Part shown: positions 1-7,939 of the stretch, one piece after another
Layout of the letters: each line of letters opens with the position of its first letter
Position numbering within the stretch: position 1 is the stretch's first letter
Assembly (NCBI GenBank): GCA_028227395.1
Contig: JAOIZZ010000008.1
Location: 1 to 51,581, forward strand
Length of the DNA stretch: 51,581 nt
Source: Woeseiaceae bacterium
GTDB lineage: Bacteria; Pseudomonadota; Gammaproteobacteria; Steroidobacterales; Woeseiaceae
Direction: 5' to 3'
Notes under the pieces: model-generated
Database searches by the model: none
What the model was told of the DNA's origin: nothing
The model's input: the letters and a program-made list of their open reading frames with translations, nothing else
Translations under genes and position numbers: made by a program

Positions 1-13
1 CTATTTTATACCC

Positions 14-364
14 ATGAAAATAATACTAATAATTTTGAGTATTTCTATTCTTAGTGCCTGCGCTAACCAAGAACTGAAATCAAAAACATTACCAACTTTT
101 GAGCATTATAGAGCCTGTGATCTCATGTCACTTGATTTTATATCATCAATGCAATGTGGAAAAACAACAAGAAACTCTTATTGTTTACCTGAAAATAAGT
201 GCAGTAAAAAAGGAAATAAACTTGTTGCCTATTATGATGATTTAGTTGAATCGGTCCAAACGAAAAAGCTAACCGAAGTAGAGGCAAGGAAGCTGTTTTT
301 AAAAAGAAATAAAGAGGCAGAAATTGAATATACTAAAGTTATGCTTAAGATTGCTAAACAATGA
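14..364 (+). CDS. Small putative lipoprotein of unknown function
   Basis: The product has 116 residues. The N-terminus is a short lipoprotein signal: a hydrophobic stretch ends in the lipobox L-S-A-C, so Cys16 would be lipidated. The mature part is charged, has a Cys-rich middle (C35, C48, C57, C62) and a Lys/Glu-rich, probably helical C-terminus. I do not recognise a family. Its last four bases (ATGA) overlap the start of the sulfatase gene downstream, so it is probably the first visible gene of the sulfatase/oxidoreductase operon. The window begins only 13 bases upstream, so a promoter or further genes may lie outside. Confidence 0.7.
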   Translation: MKIILIILSISILSACANQELKSKTLPTFEHYRACDLMSLDFISSMQCGKTTRNSYCLPENKCSKKGNKLVAYYDDLVESVQTKKLTEVEARKLFLKRNKEAEIEYTKVMLKIAKQ

Positions 365-1798
365 GAATCAACCCCTGCAAACTGCTAACTTCAGTCTTAT
401 ATTCTCCTTTATTTTTTTTAATTATATTATTATTTAATAGTTCTATTCATGCAGCATCTGAGGAAAAAAAGAAGCCAAATATAGTTTTGGTTTTAATGGA
501 TAATTTTGGCTATGGCGAGATTGGTGTTTATGGTGGTGGAGTAATGCGCGGAGCTCCAACGCCGAACATAGACAGTATTGCACATGAAGGTTTTCAATTA
601 ACAAATTATAATGTTGAGGCAGAATGTACGCCATCGCGCTCAGCTTTAATGACTGGCCGTTACGGCATTCGAACACGACAGCAACCTGATGGACCTCCAA
701 GAGGTGTTTGGTACGGGATTACCAAATGGGAAATTACTTTAGCAGAAATGTTATCCGACCAAGGTTACTCAACAGGGATCTTTGGAAAATGGCATTTAGG
801 AGATACCGAGGGTCGCTATCCAACAGATCAAGGTTTTGATGAATGGAATGGGATCCCAAGATCCTCAGATCGAGCATTTTGGCCAGACAGTAATAGTTTT
901 TCACCAGGCAGCCATCCAGATGCTGTTTTTACTCATGTTATGTCATCATTTAAGGGGCAGAAGCCAAAAAAGCTCGAAGTTTTTGATCGAGCAAAAAGAG
1001 CCACTATTGATAGAGATATTACTGATAATGCTATTGATTTTATAAAACGTAAGGCTGCTGATGAGCAACCATTCTTTGCGTATCTTCCTTATACTCAAAC
1101 GCACGAACCTGTTGACCCTCATCCTGATTATTATGGTAAAACTGGGAATGGGAGTTTTGCAGATGTTTTGGCGCAAACCGACGATTATATTGGTGAGCTC
1201 TTAGAAACCATAGACGATTTAGGCTTAAAAGAAGATACTATATTTATCTTCACTTCTGATAATGGTCGCGAAGGTGTGCCACGATCATTTGGCTTCACAG
1301 GACCCTGGAGATCAGGTATGTTTTCACCCTATGAAGGCTCTTTAAGAGTCCCTTTTTTTGATTCGTTGGCCCGGTCAGATAGCTTCAAAAAAAGTTTCCA
1401 ATGAAATATTTCACCAGATAGATCTTTTTCCAACCATTGCAAGTTTTATTGGAGCTGATATCCCCACAGATAGAATAATTGATGGCGTGGATCAATCCAA
1501 TTTCTTGAAAGGTAAGTCAGATAAATCTGCCAGAGAATCAATGGTCATTTATATAGGAAATGAGTTATTTGGCGTGAAGTGGCGTAACTGGAAGTTGCTT
1601 CTAAAGGAGATGGATAGTGATGGCTATGGGATTAAGAAAATGGCCTATCCAACGGTCTATAATTTACTTGTAGATCCAAAAGAAGAAGTGCCTGAACTCA
1701 ATTATTTGAATGATACTTGGGTTGATTTTCCTTTGTATCAGGTGATGGAAGATCACGAAGCATCTATTGCAAATGATTCTGGAGCACCGGGTCCTTAG
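361..1798 (+). pseudogene. Sulfatase (arylsulfatase-type), frameshifted at a T7 run
   Basis: This is an S1-type sulfatase reading frame of about 478 codons broken by one extra base. The first part (361 to about 1352) has a signal peptide (hydrophobic, ending near Ala31), the formylglycine signature C-T-P-S-R with Cys89, G-K-W-H-L-G-D at 142-148 and a T-S-D-N metal site at 297-300. After seven Ts at 1353-1359 the frame must shift to continue with I-R-W-P and the C-terminal domain up to 1798. The paralogue at 3837-5264 has six Ts at the same place and reads through. The rest of the downstream half is well conserved, so this is either a very recent mutation or a homopolymer error in the assembly. 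If unshifted, the product ends at 1404 and lacks the C-terminal domain. It overlaps the upstream lipoprotein gene by 4 bases. Confidence 0.85.
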
Positions 1799-1842
1799 CG
1801 CTTATTCGGAATAACTAATAAAAATTCGGAAGATAAAGAATA

Positions 1843-3840
1843 TTGAATAAAAGAGATCGAATACTTGGGATGAATCATGATATTACACGTCGTGATTTTA
1901 TTAATGGTACTAGTTTAGCGATTGGTAGCTCGCTGATTTCTCCTGCCCTAAAAGCATCTGCAGTAACTAAATCCCTTTCATCTGCTCAAAATATGCCTGG
2001 ATATTACCCACCAACCCTAGCAGGAATGCGTGGAAGTCATCCAGGTTCTTTTGAGCTAGGGCATCTTATAAGAGATGGTAAAAGATGGGATAAGCCGTCA
2101 GATTCGATAGATACTGGTGAAATGTTTGATTTGGTGGTTGTTGGAGGTGGCATCAGTGGTCTTGCTGCGGCCTATTTTTTCCAAAAAGAACATGGGTCGG
2201 ATGCTAGGATCCTTATTATCGAAAATCATGACGACTTTGGTGGTCACGCTAAACGAAATGAGTTTCAATATAAAGATCATACTCTGATAGATCTGGGAGG
2301 TGCTGAATTTATTGAAAACCCAAGTAGTTACCCGAAAGAAGCACGCGAGCTCATTGATGATCTGGGTATTGATATTGCTCAATCTCGAGAGGTTTTTGAT
2401 CATGAATTGTATCCCTCACTAGGTCTGCGGGGCAGTATTTTCTTCGAATCAAATACTTTTGGCAAAGATAAACTGGTCGTAGGTAAGAAAGATATTCTTA
2501 ACAGTAAACGTCAAAGCGGTTATGTGACGCTCCCTGCTGAGCTAGAAAATAGTATTGGCTCACAAGAAGACGTAAGTGCTTTTCTTGACCAATCACCATT
2601 ATCCACAATTGCAAGCGAAGAAATAATTGGATTATTTTCAGGGAGTATTGATTATCTTTCCGAATTGCCTCTTGATGAGAAAGTAATCAAACTTAGTTCC
2701 TTGTCTTACAGTGATTTTTTGAAAGAGATTGTGGGCGCTACTCAGGAAACATTAGATTTTTTCCATATGTGGCGTACTAGCTATATGGGACATGCTTTAG
2801 ATTTGACCCCTACTTTTAATGGTATGCGGTCTGGACTGCCTGGCGCCAAAGGGCTTGGTTTAATCGATTATCTGAAAAGTGGCAGACAGCCACACCACGA
2901 TAACCAAAATGATTTTCATTTTCCAGATGGAAATGCATCAGTTGCTCGTCTAATTGTTAGACGATTGATCCCTAAAATCGCATCAGGTAACTCAATGCAT
3001 GATATTGTCTCAGCGAAGTTTGATTACAGTGAATTAGATCAAACTGAGAGTCCCGTAAAAATTCGCCTTAATTCTACAGCAGTGAATGTTCAGCACATCA
3101 ATGCGAAGACAGTGGAGATTACATATGTCGAGGGACAATCAGCCAATCGCGTCCGAGCAAAGAACTGTATCATGGCCTGTTACCATTCAGTTATTCCATA
3201 TATTTGCCCAGAATTACCGACAAAACAAAAAGAATCTCTTCGTAAAACAATTCGGACGCCATTAGTTTCGATTTCTGTGTTATTGGATAATTGGAATGCC
3301 TTTGAAAAACTCGGGATTAAATCAGCTTATTGCCCATCTAGTTTCGCTAGTGATATCAGACTTGCCTACCCATTAAAATTTGATGACTATCAATCAGCCA
3401 CTAAACCAGATGAGCCGATAATGCTCCATATGTATCGTATCCCTGTGTCTGGTAATGATCTGTTTGCTAGAGAGCAATTTCGTCTAGGGCGGCATGAACT
3501 TTTGGGTATGTCTTTTGAGACATTTGAGAGAAATATTCGTGATCAGTTAAATAGGATGCTCAAAGATGGCGGTTTTGATTCAGCGCGAGATATCAAAGGT
3601 ATTATAGTCAATCGCTGGCCACATGGTTATGCTGTTGGCTATAACTATGAGTCAGAAATGATGGGGTGGAATTTTTCAAATCAGCAAGAATGGCCAGAAG
3701 AAAAAAAACTCTGGCTATCAGGACGAGTTAGGTATGGACGTATTGCGTTTGCTAATTCTGATGCTGATGCTAGCGCTATGAGCGAAGCTGCAATTGAGCA
3801 AGGTTATCGTGCAACTCAGGAGTTAATGGATTCATTATGA
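1843..3840 (+). CDS. Tat-exported FAD-dependent oxidoreductase, spermidine-dehydrogenase-like
   Basis: A 665-residue flavoprotein. The N-terminus has a twin-arginine signal (T-R-R-D-F-I at 15-20) followed by a hydrophobic stretch, so it is probably folded with FAD in the cytoplasm and exported. A dinucleotide-binding V-V-V-G-G-G-I-S-G motif lies at 98-106, and the acidic end of the second strand is I-I-E-N. The overall plan resembles the Pseudomonas SpdH-like family, which oxidises polyamines or related amines; the substrate here is unknown. I chose the TTG start at 1843 because it keeps the family-like K-R-D-R-x-L-G-M stretch ahead of the Tat motif and sits 10 bases behind a GGAAG; ATG at 1870 is the alternative. 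The stop overlaps the next sulfatase start by 4 bases. Being placed between two sulfatases suggests a shared sulfated, perhaps amine-containing, substrate, but that is inference. Confidence 0.85.
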   Translation: MNKRDRILGMNHDITRRDFINGTSLAIGSSLISPALKASAVTKSLSSAQNMPGYYPPTLAGMRGSHPGSFELGHLIRDGKRWDKPSDSIDTGEMFDLVVVGGGISGLAAAYFFQKEHGSDARILIIENHDDFGGHAKRNEFQYKDHTLIDLGGAEFIENPSSYPKEARELIDDLGIDIAQSREVFDHELYPSLGLRGSIFFESNTFGKDKLVVGKKDILNSKRQSGYVTLPAELENSIGSQEDVSAFLDQSPLSTIASEEIIGLFSGSIDYLSELPLDEKVIKLSSLSYSDFLKEIVGATQETLDFFHMWRTSYMGHALDLTPTFNGMRSGLPGAKGLGLIDYLKSGRQPHHDNQNDFHFPDGNASVARLIVRRLIPKIASGNSMHDIVSAKFDYSELDQTESPVKIRLNSTAVNVQHINAKTVEITYVEGQSANRVRAKNCIMACYHSVIPYICPELPTKQKESLRKTIRTPLVSISVLLDNWNAFEKLGIKSAYCPSSFASDIRLAYPLKFDDYQSATKPDEPIMLHMYRIPVSGNDLFAREQFRLGRHELLGMSFETFERNIRDQLNRMLKDGGFDSARDIKGIIVNRWPHGYAVGYNYESEMMGWNFSNQQEWPEEKKLWLSGRVRYGRIAFANSDADASAMSEAAIEQGYRATQELMDSL

Positions 3841-5264
3841 ATAATTATCTGAAGCAACCAATTTTAATTCTCTGCATCCCATTAATTCTATCAACAATCA
3901 TTCTACTTAGTGGTTCTAGTCAAGCCGCTACCGCAAACAAAAAAACACCCAATATAGTTCTGATTTTAATGGATAATTTTGGTTATGGTGAGATCGGTGT
4001 TTATGGTGGCGGAGCCATTCGAGGTGCTCCGACACCCAATGTCGATAGCCTCGCTCATGAAGGTTTTCAGCTAACAAATTATAATGTTGAGGCAGAATGT
4101 ACTCCTTCACGCGCATCATTAATGACTGGCCGTCAATCGATACGTACAAGATTAAGGAAAGATGCTCCACCACGAAATCCATGGTATGGCATAACTAAGT
4201 GGGAGCATACATTGGCAGAACTTTTATCTGATGCTGGTTATGCGACAGGGTTATTTGGAAAATGGCATCTTGGAGATACTGAAGGTCGTTTTCCCACAGA
4301 TCAAGGTTTTGATGAGTGGTGGGGACTCCCTAGATCATCAGACAGAGCATACTGGCCAGATAGTAGTTCTTTTCAGACAGATCTCGATATTAATTTAATG
4401 CATGTTATGTCAGCCAAGCGAGGCGAGAAACCTAAAGAACTAGAAGTATATGACCGTCAAAAACGAGCAACAATTGATCGTGAAATCACCGATCATGCAA
4501 TCAATTTTATCGAGCGAAAAGCCACAAAAGAAGAGCCATTTTTTGTTTATATCCCATATACACAAACGCATACACCGCATGACCCTCATCCCAATGCTAG
4601 GGGTAAAACAGGTAATGGTGATTTCGCAGATATTCTCGCCCAAACAGATAAATATATAGGGGATCTTTTGGGTACGATTGAGGATTTAGGGATTAAGGAC
4701 GATACTATTGTTATCTTTACCTCTGATAACGGAGGTTATGGTGGTGTTGGCAGAGAGGGCTTTAATGGCCCATGGCGAGGCAGTCTTTTTACGAGCTACG
4801 AAGGATCTCATCGTGTCCCTTTTTTGATACGATGGCCTAACAAGATACCTGCAAGGCAGATCTCTAATGAAATTGTCCATGCTATGGATGTGTATGGGAC
4901 ATTAGCTGCTATGCTAGATCTTGAAGTTCCTAATGACCGAATTATGGACAGCGCAGATCACTCAGAGTTTCTAATGGGTAGATCGAAAAAATCAGCTCGA
5001 GAATCAATCGTCTATTACATTAGTAACGAAATTGTTGGAGTAAAATGGCGTAACTGGAAAATGCTTTTTAAGGAGCTTGAGAGAATAGGCGAGCCTGTCA
5101 TATCGGGTATTGATCCTGCAATTTATAATTTATTAAAAGACCCTCAAGAGCAAGAACGTCTCCGTCATTATATCCAAGATACTTGGGTTGAGATTCCCTT
5201 ATATAAAGCTCTCGAAGAGCATCAAGAGTCTATTGCAAGCGATCCAGGCGCTCCTGGCTTATAG
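3837..5264 (+). CDS. Sulfatase (arylsulfatase-type), intact paralogue
   Basis: A 475-residue secreted sulfatase that hydrolyses a sulfate ester, probably in the periplasm. The signal peptide ends at S-Q-A near residue 30. The catalytic signature C-T-P-S-R has Cys88, the residue converted to formylglycine. G-K-W-H-L-G-D is at 141-147 and the T-S-D-N metal site at 295-298. The first metal motif reads D46-N47, where many sulfatases have Asp-Asp. It is collinear with the broken sulfatase at 361-1798, including long nearly identical DNA stretches around the active site, so the two arose by duplication. No formylglycine-generating enzyme is in this window. Its start overlaps the stop of the flavoprotein gene, indicating translational coupling. 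The natural substrate cannot be deduced. Confidence 0.92.
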   Translation: MNNYLKQPILILCIPLILSTIILLSGSSQAATANKKTPNIVLILMDNFGYGEIGVYGGGAIRGAPTPNVDSLAHEGFQLTNYNVEAECTPSRASLMTGRQSIRTRLRKDAPPRNPWYGITKWEHTLAELLSDAGYATGLFGKWHLGDTEGRFPTDQGFDEWWGLPRSSDRAYWPDSSSFQTDLDINLMHVMSAKRGEKPKELEVYDRQKRATIDREITDHAINFIERKATKEEPFFVYIPYTQTHTPHDPHPNARGKTGNGDFADILAQTDKYIGDLLGTIEDLGIKDDTIVIFTSDNGGYGGVGREGFNGPWRGSLFTSYEGSHRVPFLIRWPNKIPARQISNEIVHAMDVYGTLAAMLDLEVPNDRIMDSADHSEFLMGRSKKSARESIVYYISNEIVGVKWRNWKMLFKELERIGEPVISGIDPAIYNLLKDPQEQERLRHYIQDTWVEIPLYKALEEHQESIASDPGAPGL

Positions 5265-5521
5265 AATCCGGCTTTGGCAGCATTTAAGTTATTGAGAGTG
5301 GTGATAAATTTTTTCTTGATTTTCTTAAAAAGATTAGCATTTGCAAGTATAGTCGTAATTAATGGTGGATCATCATCCAATATTAATATCAGACAAGGCA
5401 GCTAAAACTTTCCCACTTTTTTTGCAATTTCAAACTTATTCGCTAATAATCATGGTGATCAATAATTACCAAGATACTCTATAAGCCCTTATAAATCTCA
5501 GAACATTAGACCAAAATATTA

Positions 5522-5908
5522 TTATTGCTTCAATGCCTTACCCATCATTTTATGAAGGGCATTTAGTCCTTGGAGAGGGCGAATAAATACTTTAAATTCA
5601 GTAATTTTTTGATCTTTATTCCAAGTGATTAAATCGAGCCCATTAATATGAATACCTTCGAGTTCTAGTTCGAATTCTAAGCTCGCTATATTGCCATCAA
5701 TAACTTCATGAGTATAAGAAAAAGAGTCAACATTAAAAACCATAGCTACTGAGGATAAATACATTAAAGTTATTTTTTTACCTTTTTGAGGGGTAAATAC
5801 CACAGGCGAATAAAAGACAACCGAATCATCGAGAATACTCTCAAGTAACTCGAAATTTTTCTCCTGGACTACTTGATGCCATTTTTTTATAGGATTTGAG
5901 CTCATCAA
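5522..5908 (-). CDS. NTF2-like / SnoaL-like family protein
   Basis: A 128-residue protein with the pattern of the NTF2-like fold: an N-terminal helix with W-H at 10-11, a middle V-F-Y-S-P-V-V segment where the family has its first strand, and a C-terminal V-F-I-R-P-L. Such proteins bind small hydrophobic ligands or act as isomerases and cyclases; this subgroup has no assigned reaction. There is no signal peptide, so it is cytoplasmic. Two adjacent ATG codons could serve as start (5908 or 5905), and neither has a strong ribosome-binding site. It stands alone, convergent with the sulfatase operon and divergent from sodN. Confidence 0.8.
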   Translation of the reverse strand: MMSSNPIKKWHQVVQEKNFELLESILDDSVVFYSPVVFTPQKGKKITLMYLSSVAMVFNVDSFSYTHEVIDGNIASLEFELELEGIHINGLDLITWNKDQKITEFKVFIRPLQGLNALHKMMGKALKQ

Positions 5909-6049
5909 TAGAGTTTATCCAATATTGTTTGTTTTAAGCAAGATTCAAATTCAATTAAAACACCATTTAAGCTAATTATTTCTAACACATTCCTTTGTTA
6001 ATCTAGCGAATAATTTTTAGTTTAAATTTGAATAAAAGATCTTAAATCA

Positions 6050-6079
6050 TTGAATCATTCAATAATGATACTCATTATC
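6050..6079 (+). promoter_or_regulatory. Promoter of sodN overlapped by a Fur box
   Basis: A TTGAAT -35 element at 6050-6055 and a CATTAT -10 at 6073-6078 are separated by 17 bases. Bases 6061-6079 read AATAATGATACTCATTATC and match the 19-base Fur consensus GATAATGATAATCATTATC at 17 of 19 positions. The box covers the spacer and the -10, the arrangement expected for repression by iron-loaded Fur. The start codon of sodN follows at 6137. Match counts were made by hand; that Fur itself, rather than a Nur- or Zur-type relative, binds here is inference. Confidence 0.7.
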
Positions 6080-6136
6080 TTTGAATTATATTATTATCTT
6101 ATTAAATCTTTTAACAACCACAATAAGAGAAAAAGT

Positions 6137-6610
6137 ATGATCAAAATAAAAAGTGTTGATGCCCACTGTGATATTCCTTGTGCTATTTATGATACCTCAG
6201 CTGCGCAATATGCGAGTCTGTCAGTAATTAGATTTTTAGATTTAATCGCTGAAATTGAAGGTAAAACTAGTAATAGTGCAGATATGGCAAAATTTGTTCG
6301 TCTTATTGGAGATAAAGATAAGCATGCTCAAATAGTGAAAAATGAGATTGTAGTCATCTGGGGCGACTTTTTTAAAGCACCTCAATTCGAGCAATTTCCA
6401 GAATCCCATGAATTGGTGCACTCTATTATGATGGATGCATCCAAGTGTAAGCAAAATTTAGACAGGCAAAATGGGCTTGATTTACTTGATAAGGTGAATA
6501 GATTTAGTGAAATATTCTGGTCTACAAAAGGCGTAGAAGTGGAAACTAAAATTGCACCATATGCCCCTAATCTACCAATAGTATGCCCAGTACTTAAAAC
6601 GAATTCCTGA
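6137..6610 (+). CDS. sodN: Nickel-type superoxide dismutase precursor
   Basis: This enzyme dismutes superoxide to oxygen and hydrogen peroxide with a nickel ion bound by the processed N-terminus. The precursor has 157 residues. The nickel hook is H10-C11-D12-I13-P14-C15-A16-I17-Y18: after removal of the nine-residue leader M-I-K-I-K-S-V-D-A, His1, Cys2 and Cys6 of the mature protein are the ligands and Tyr9 is kept. The usual Gly after the second Cys is Ala here. The remaining 140 or so residues fit the four-helix bundle of the family. I placed the start at ATG 6137, preceded by AGAG, rather than at the in-frame TTG at 6050, which lies within the promoter and would add 29 hydrophobic residues untypical of the family. 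sodX follows nine bases later. Control by iron is suggested by the Fur box at 6061-6079. Confidence 0.93.
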   Translation: MIKIKSVDAHCDIPCAIYDTSAAQYASLSVIRFLDLIAEIEGKTSNSADMAKFVRLIGDKDKHAQIVKNEIVVIWGDFFKAPQFEQFPESHELVHSIMMDASKCKQNLDRQNGLDLLDKVNRFSEIFWSTKGVEVETKIAPYAPNLPIVCPVLKTNS

Positions 6611-6619
6611 TATTTAAGG

Positions 6620-6910
6620 TTGTTTGCCTTATATAAAGTAAGGGGCGTCAGCATGGCGCCTAATTACCTTCCCGAAGACATTGTTTTTTGTAGAAGATCA
6701 AAAAAAATTAAAATCAATGATGTAGTAGTGATGGATGTAAAATCACATGGTAGGATCTTGAAGAGAATTTGCTCAATTACTGATGAAGGCGTCTATGTTA
6801 GTGGAGACAACAAGTCATATCCTTCTCCGATTTATGAAGCATTGCATCAAAAGATATCCATCATTGGAATAGTTGTATTCAAGCTCCCTTCAATATTTAC
6901 ATTTTCTTGA
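6620..6910 (+). CDS. sodX: Nickel-SOD maturation protease (S26 signal-peptidase-like)
   Basis: A small, 96-residue peptidase of the S26 family that is expected to cleave the leader of Ni-SOD and expose the nickel-binding His. The catalytic Ser is in V-S-M-A-P (Ser11) and the general-base Lys in R-I-L-K-R (Lys48); a G-D-N at 75-77 fits the C-terminal family box. No transmembrane anchor is visible, as usual for SodX. The only plausible start is TTG at 6620: the first in-frame ATG (6653) lies after the Ser codon, and a stop sits at 6608. The AAGG just before the TTG leaves almost no spacing, so translation probably depends on coupling with sodN, whose stop is nine bases upstream. Confidence 0.88.
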   Translation: MFALYKVRGVSMAPNYLPEDIVFCRRSKKIKINDVVVMDVKSHGRILKRICSITDEGVYVSGDNKSYPSPIYEALHQKISIIGIVVFKLPSIFTFS

Positions 6911-6931
6911 TTACCTCGCACTAAAATTAAT

Positions 6932-7912
6932 ATGAAAATAGCTATAATTGGCGCTGGAATATCTGGATTAACAGCAGCTATGCATTTGAATGACGTTGCA
7001 GAAATAACCTTGTTTGAGAAATCTAGAGGGGCGGGTGGCAGAATCTGTTCAAGGTATACGGATAGATATAGTTTTGATCATGGTGCTCAATTTTTTACTG
7101 CAAGAACCCCACAATTCAAGCATTTTCTTGAGCCTCTTATTGAGTCTGGTGTAATTGCTAATTGGAATGCAAGATTCATTGAATTCAGAAAGAATATCAT
7201 TATGAATCGTAGGGTTTGGGGTGAAGAACATCCTCATTATATTGGAACCCCTACCATGAGCTCTATCGGTCAATATCTAGCTAAAGATTTAAATATTAAT
7301 CTAAACACCGAAGTATCTATAAAAAAATGCAATCAGGGCTGGAATATTGTCGATTCCAAGGGCAGAGATATGGGTAGATATGACTGGGTAATTTCAACCA
7401 TACCCGCCGAGCAATCGTTGCAATTATTACCAGAGTACTTTTCGCATACTAAGGCAATAGAGCAGAAAAAAATGCTGGGTTGTTACTCTTTAATGCTTGG
7501 GTTTGAACGAGCATTAAATATTGATTGGGATGCTGCTCTGATAAGTGAAGCCGATATCAGCTGGATTTCCGTTAATAGCTCTAAATTAGGACGGCCAAAG
7601 AATTACAGTTTGTTAGTTCATTCCACTAATGATTGGGCTGAGAATCATCTTGATGATGCTTCAGAAGCAGTTATTAAGCATCTATGCTCCGAGGTTCAGA
7701 TGGTTACTGGGCAAGATGTAAGCATGGCTCAGCATATTGATCTGCATCGTTGGCGTTATGCCAATATTCCAAGACAAGATACAAATACTCTTTTTATTGA
7801 CCCTGCATCCAAACTAGCTGCTTGTGGTGATTGGTGTAAAAAAGGTCGAATAGAAGCTGCTTTTAGAAGTGGTTTTGACTTAGCGAAGGAAATGAATACT
7901 CTAATTAATTAA
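6932..7912 (+). CDS. FAD-dependent amine-oxidase/renalase-like oxidoreductase
   Basis: A 326-residue flavoprotein with the dinucleotide fold at the very N-terminus (G-A-G-I-S-G at 7-12), an Arg-rich G-A-G-G-R segment at about 34-38 and the family motif F-D-H-G-A-Q-F-F-T-A-R. A C-terminal C-G-D-W motif contacts FAD in this group. The family is related to renalase, which oxidises abnormal isomers of reduced nicotinamide cofactors and makes hydrogen peroxide; whether that reaction applies here is inference. It is cytoplasmic. It lies 21 bases after sodX on the same strand and may share the Fur-controlled transcript. Confidence 0.85.
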   Translation: MKIAIIGAGISGLTAAMHLNDVAEITLFEKSRGAGGRICSRYTDRYSFDHGAQFFTARTPQFKHFLEPLIESGVIANWNARFIEFRKNIIMNRRVWGEEHPHYIGTPTMSSIGQYLAKDLNINLNTEVSIKKCNQGWNIVDSKGRDMGRYDWVISTIPAEQSLQLLPEYFSHTKAIEQKKMLGCYSLMLGFERALNIDWDAALISEADISWISVNSSKLGRPKNYSLLVHSTNDWAENHLDDASEAVIKHLCSEVQMVTGQDVSMAQHIDLHRWRYANIPRQDTNTLFIDPASKLAACGDWCKKGRIEAAFRSGFDLAKEMNTLIN

Positions 7913-7939
7913 AGTTTTTATTAAGAGCTACATAGAGAT

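Noticed and set aside
443-700. Open frame on the minus strand within the sulfatase, repeated at 3928-4182
   Set aside because: Both are antisense shadows of the same conserved sulfatase N-terminus, which explains their mutual similarity.
5265-5521. Gap after the second sulfatase
   Set aside because: Searched for a terminator, small gene or RNA; only a weak TGGAT-CATC-ATCCA hairpin was seen, which is too short to call.
6050-6136. Longer sodN reading frame starting at TTG 6050
   Set aside because: The extra 29 residues overlap the promoter and Fur box and are not part of Ni-SOD leaders; ATG 6137 gives a normal precursor.
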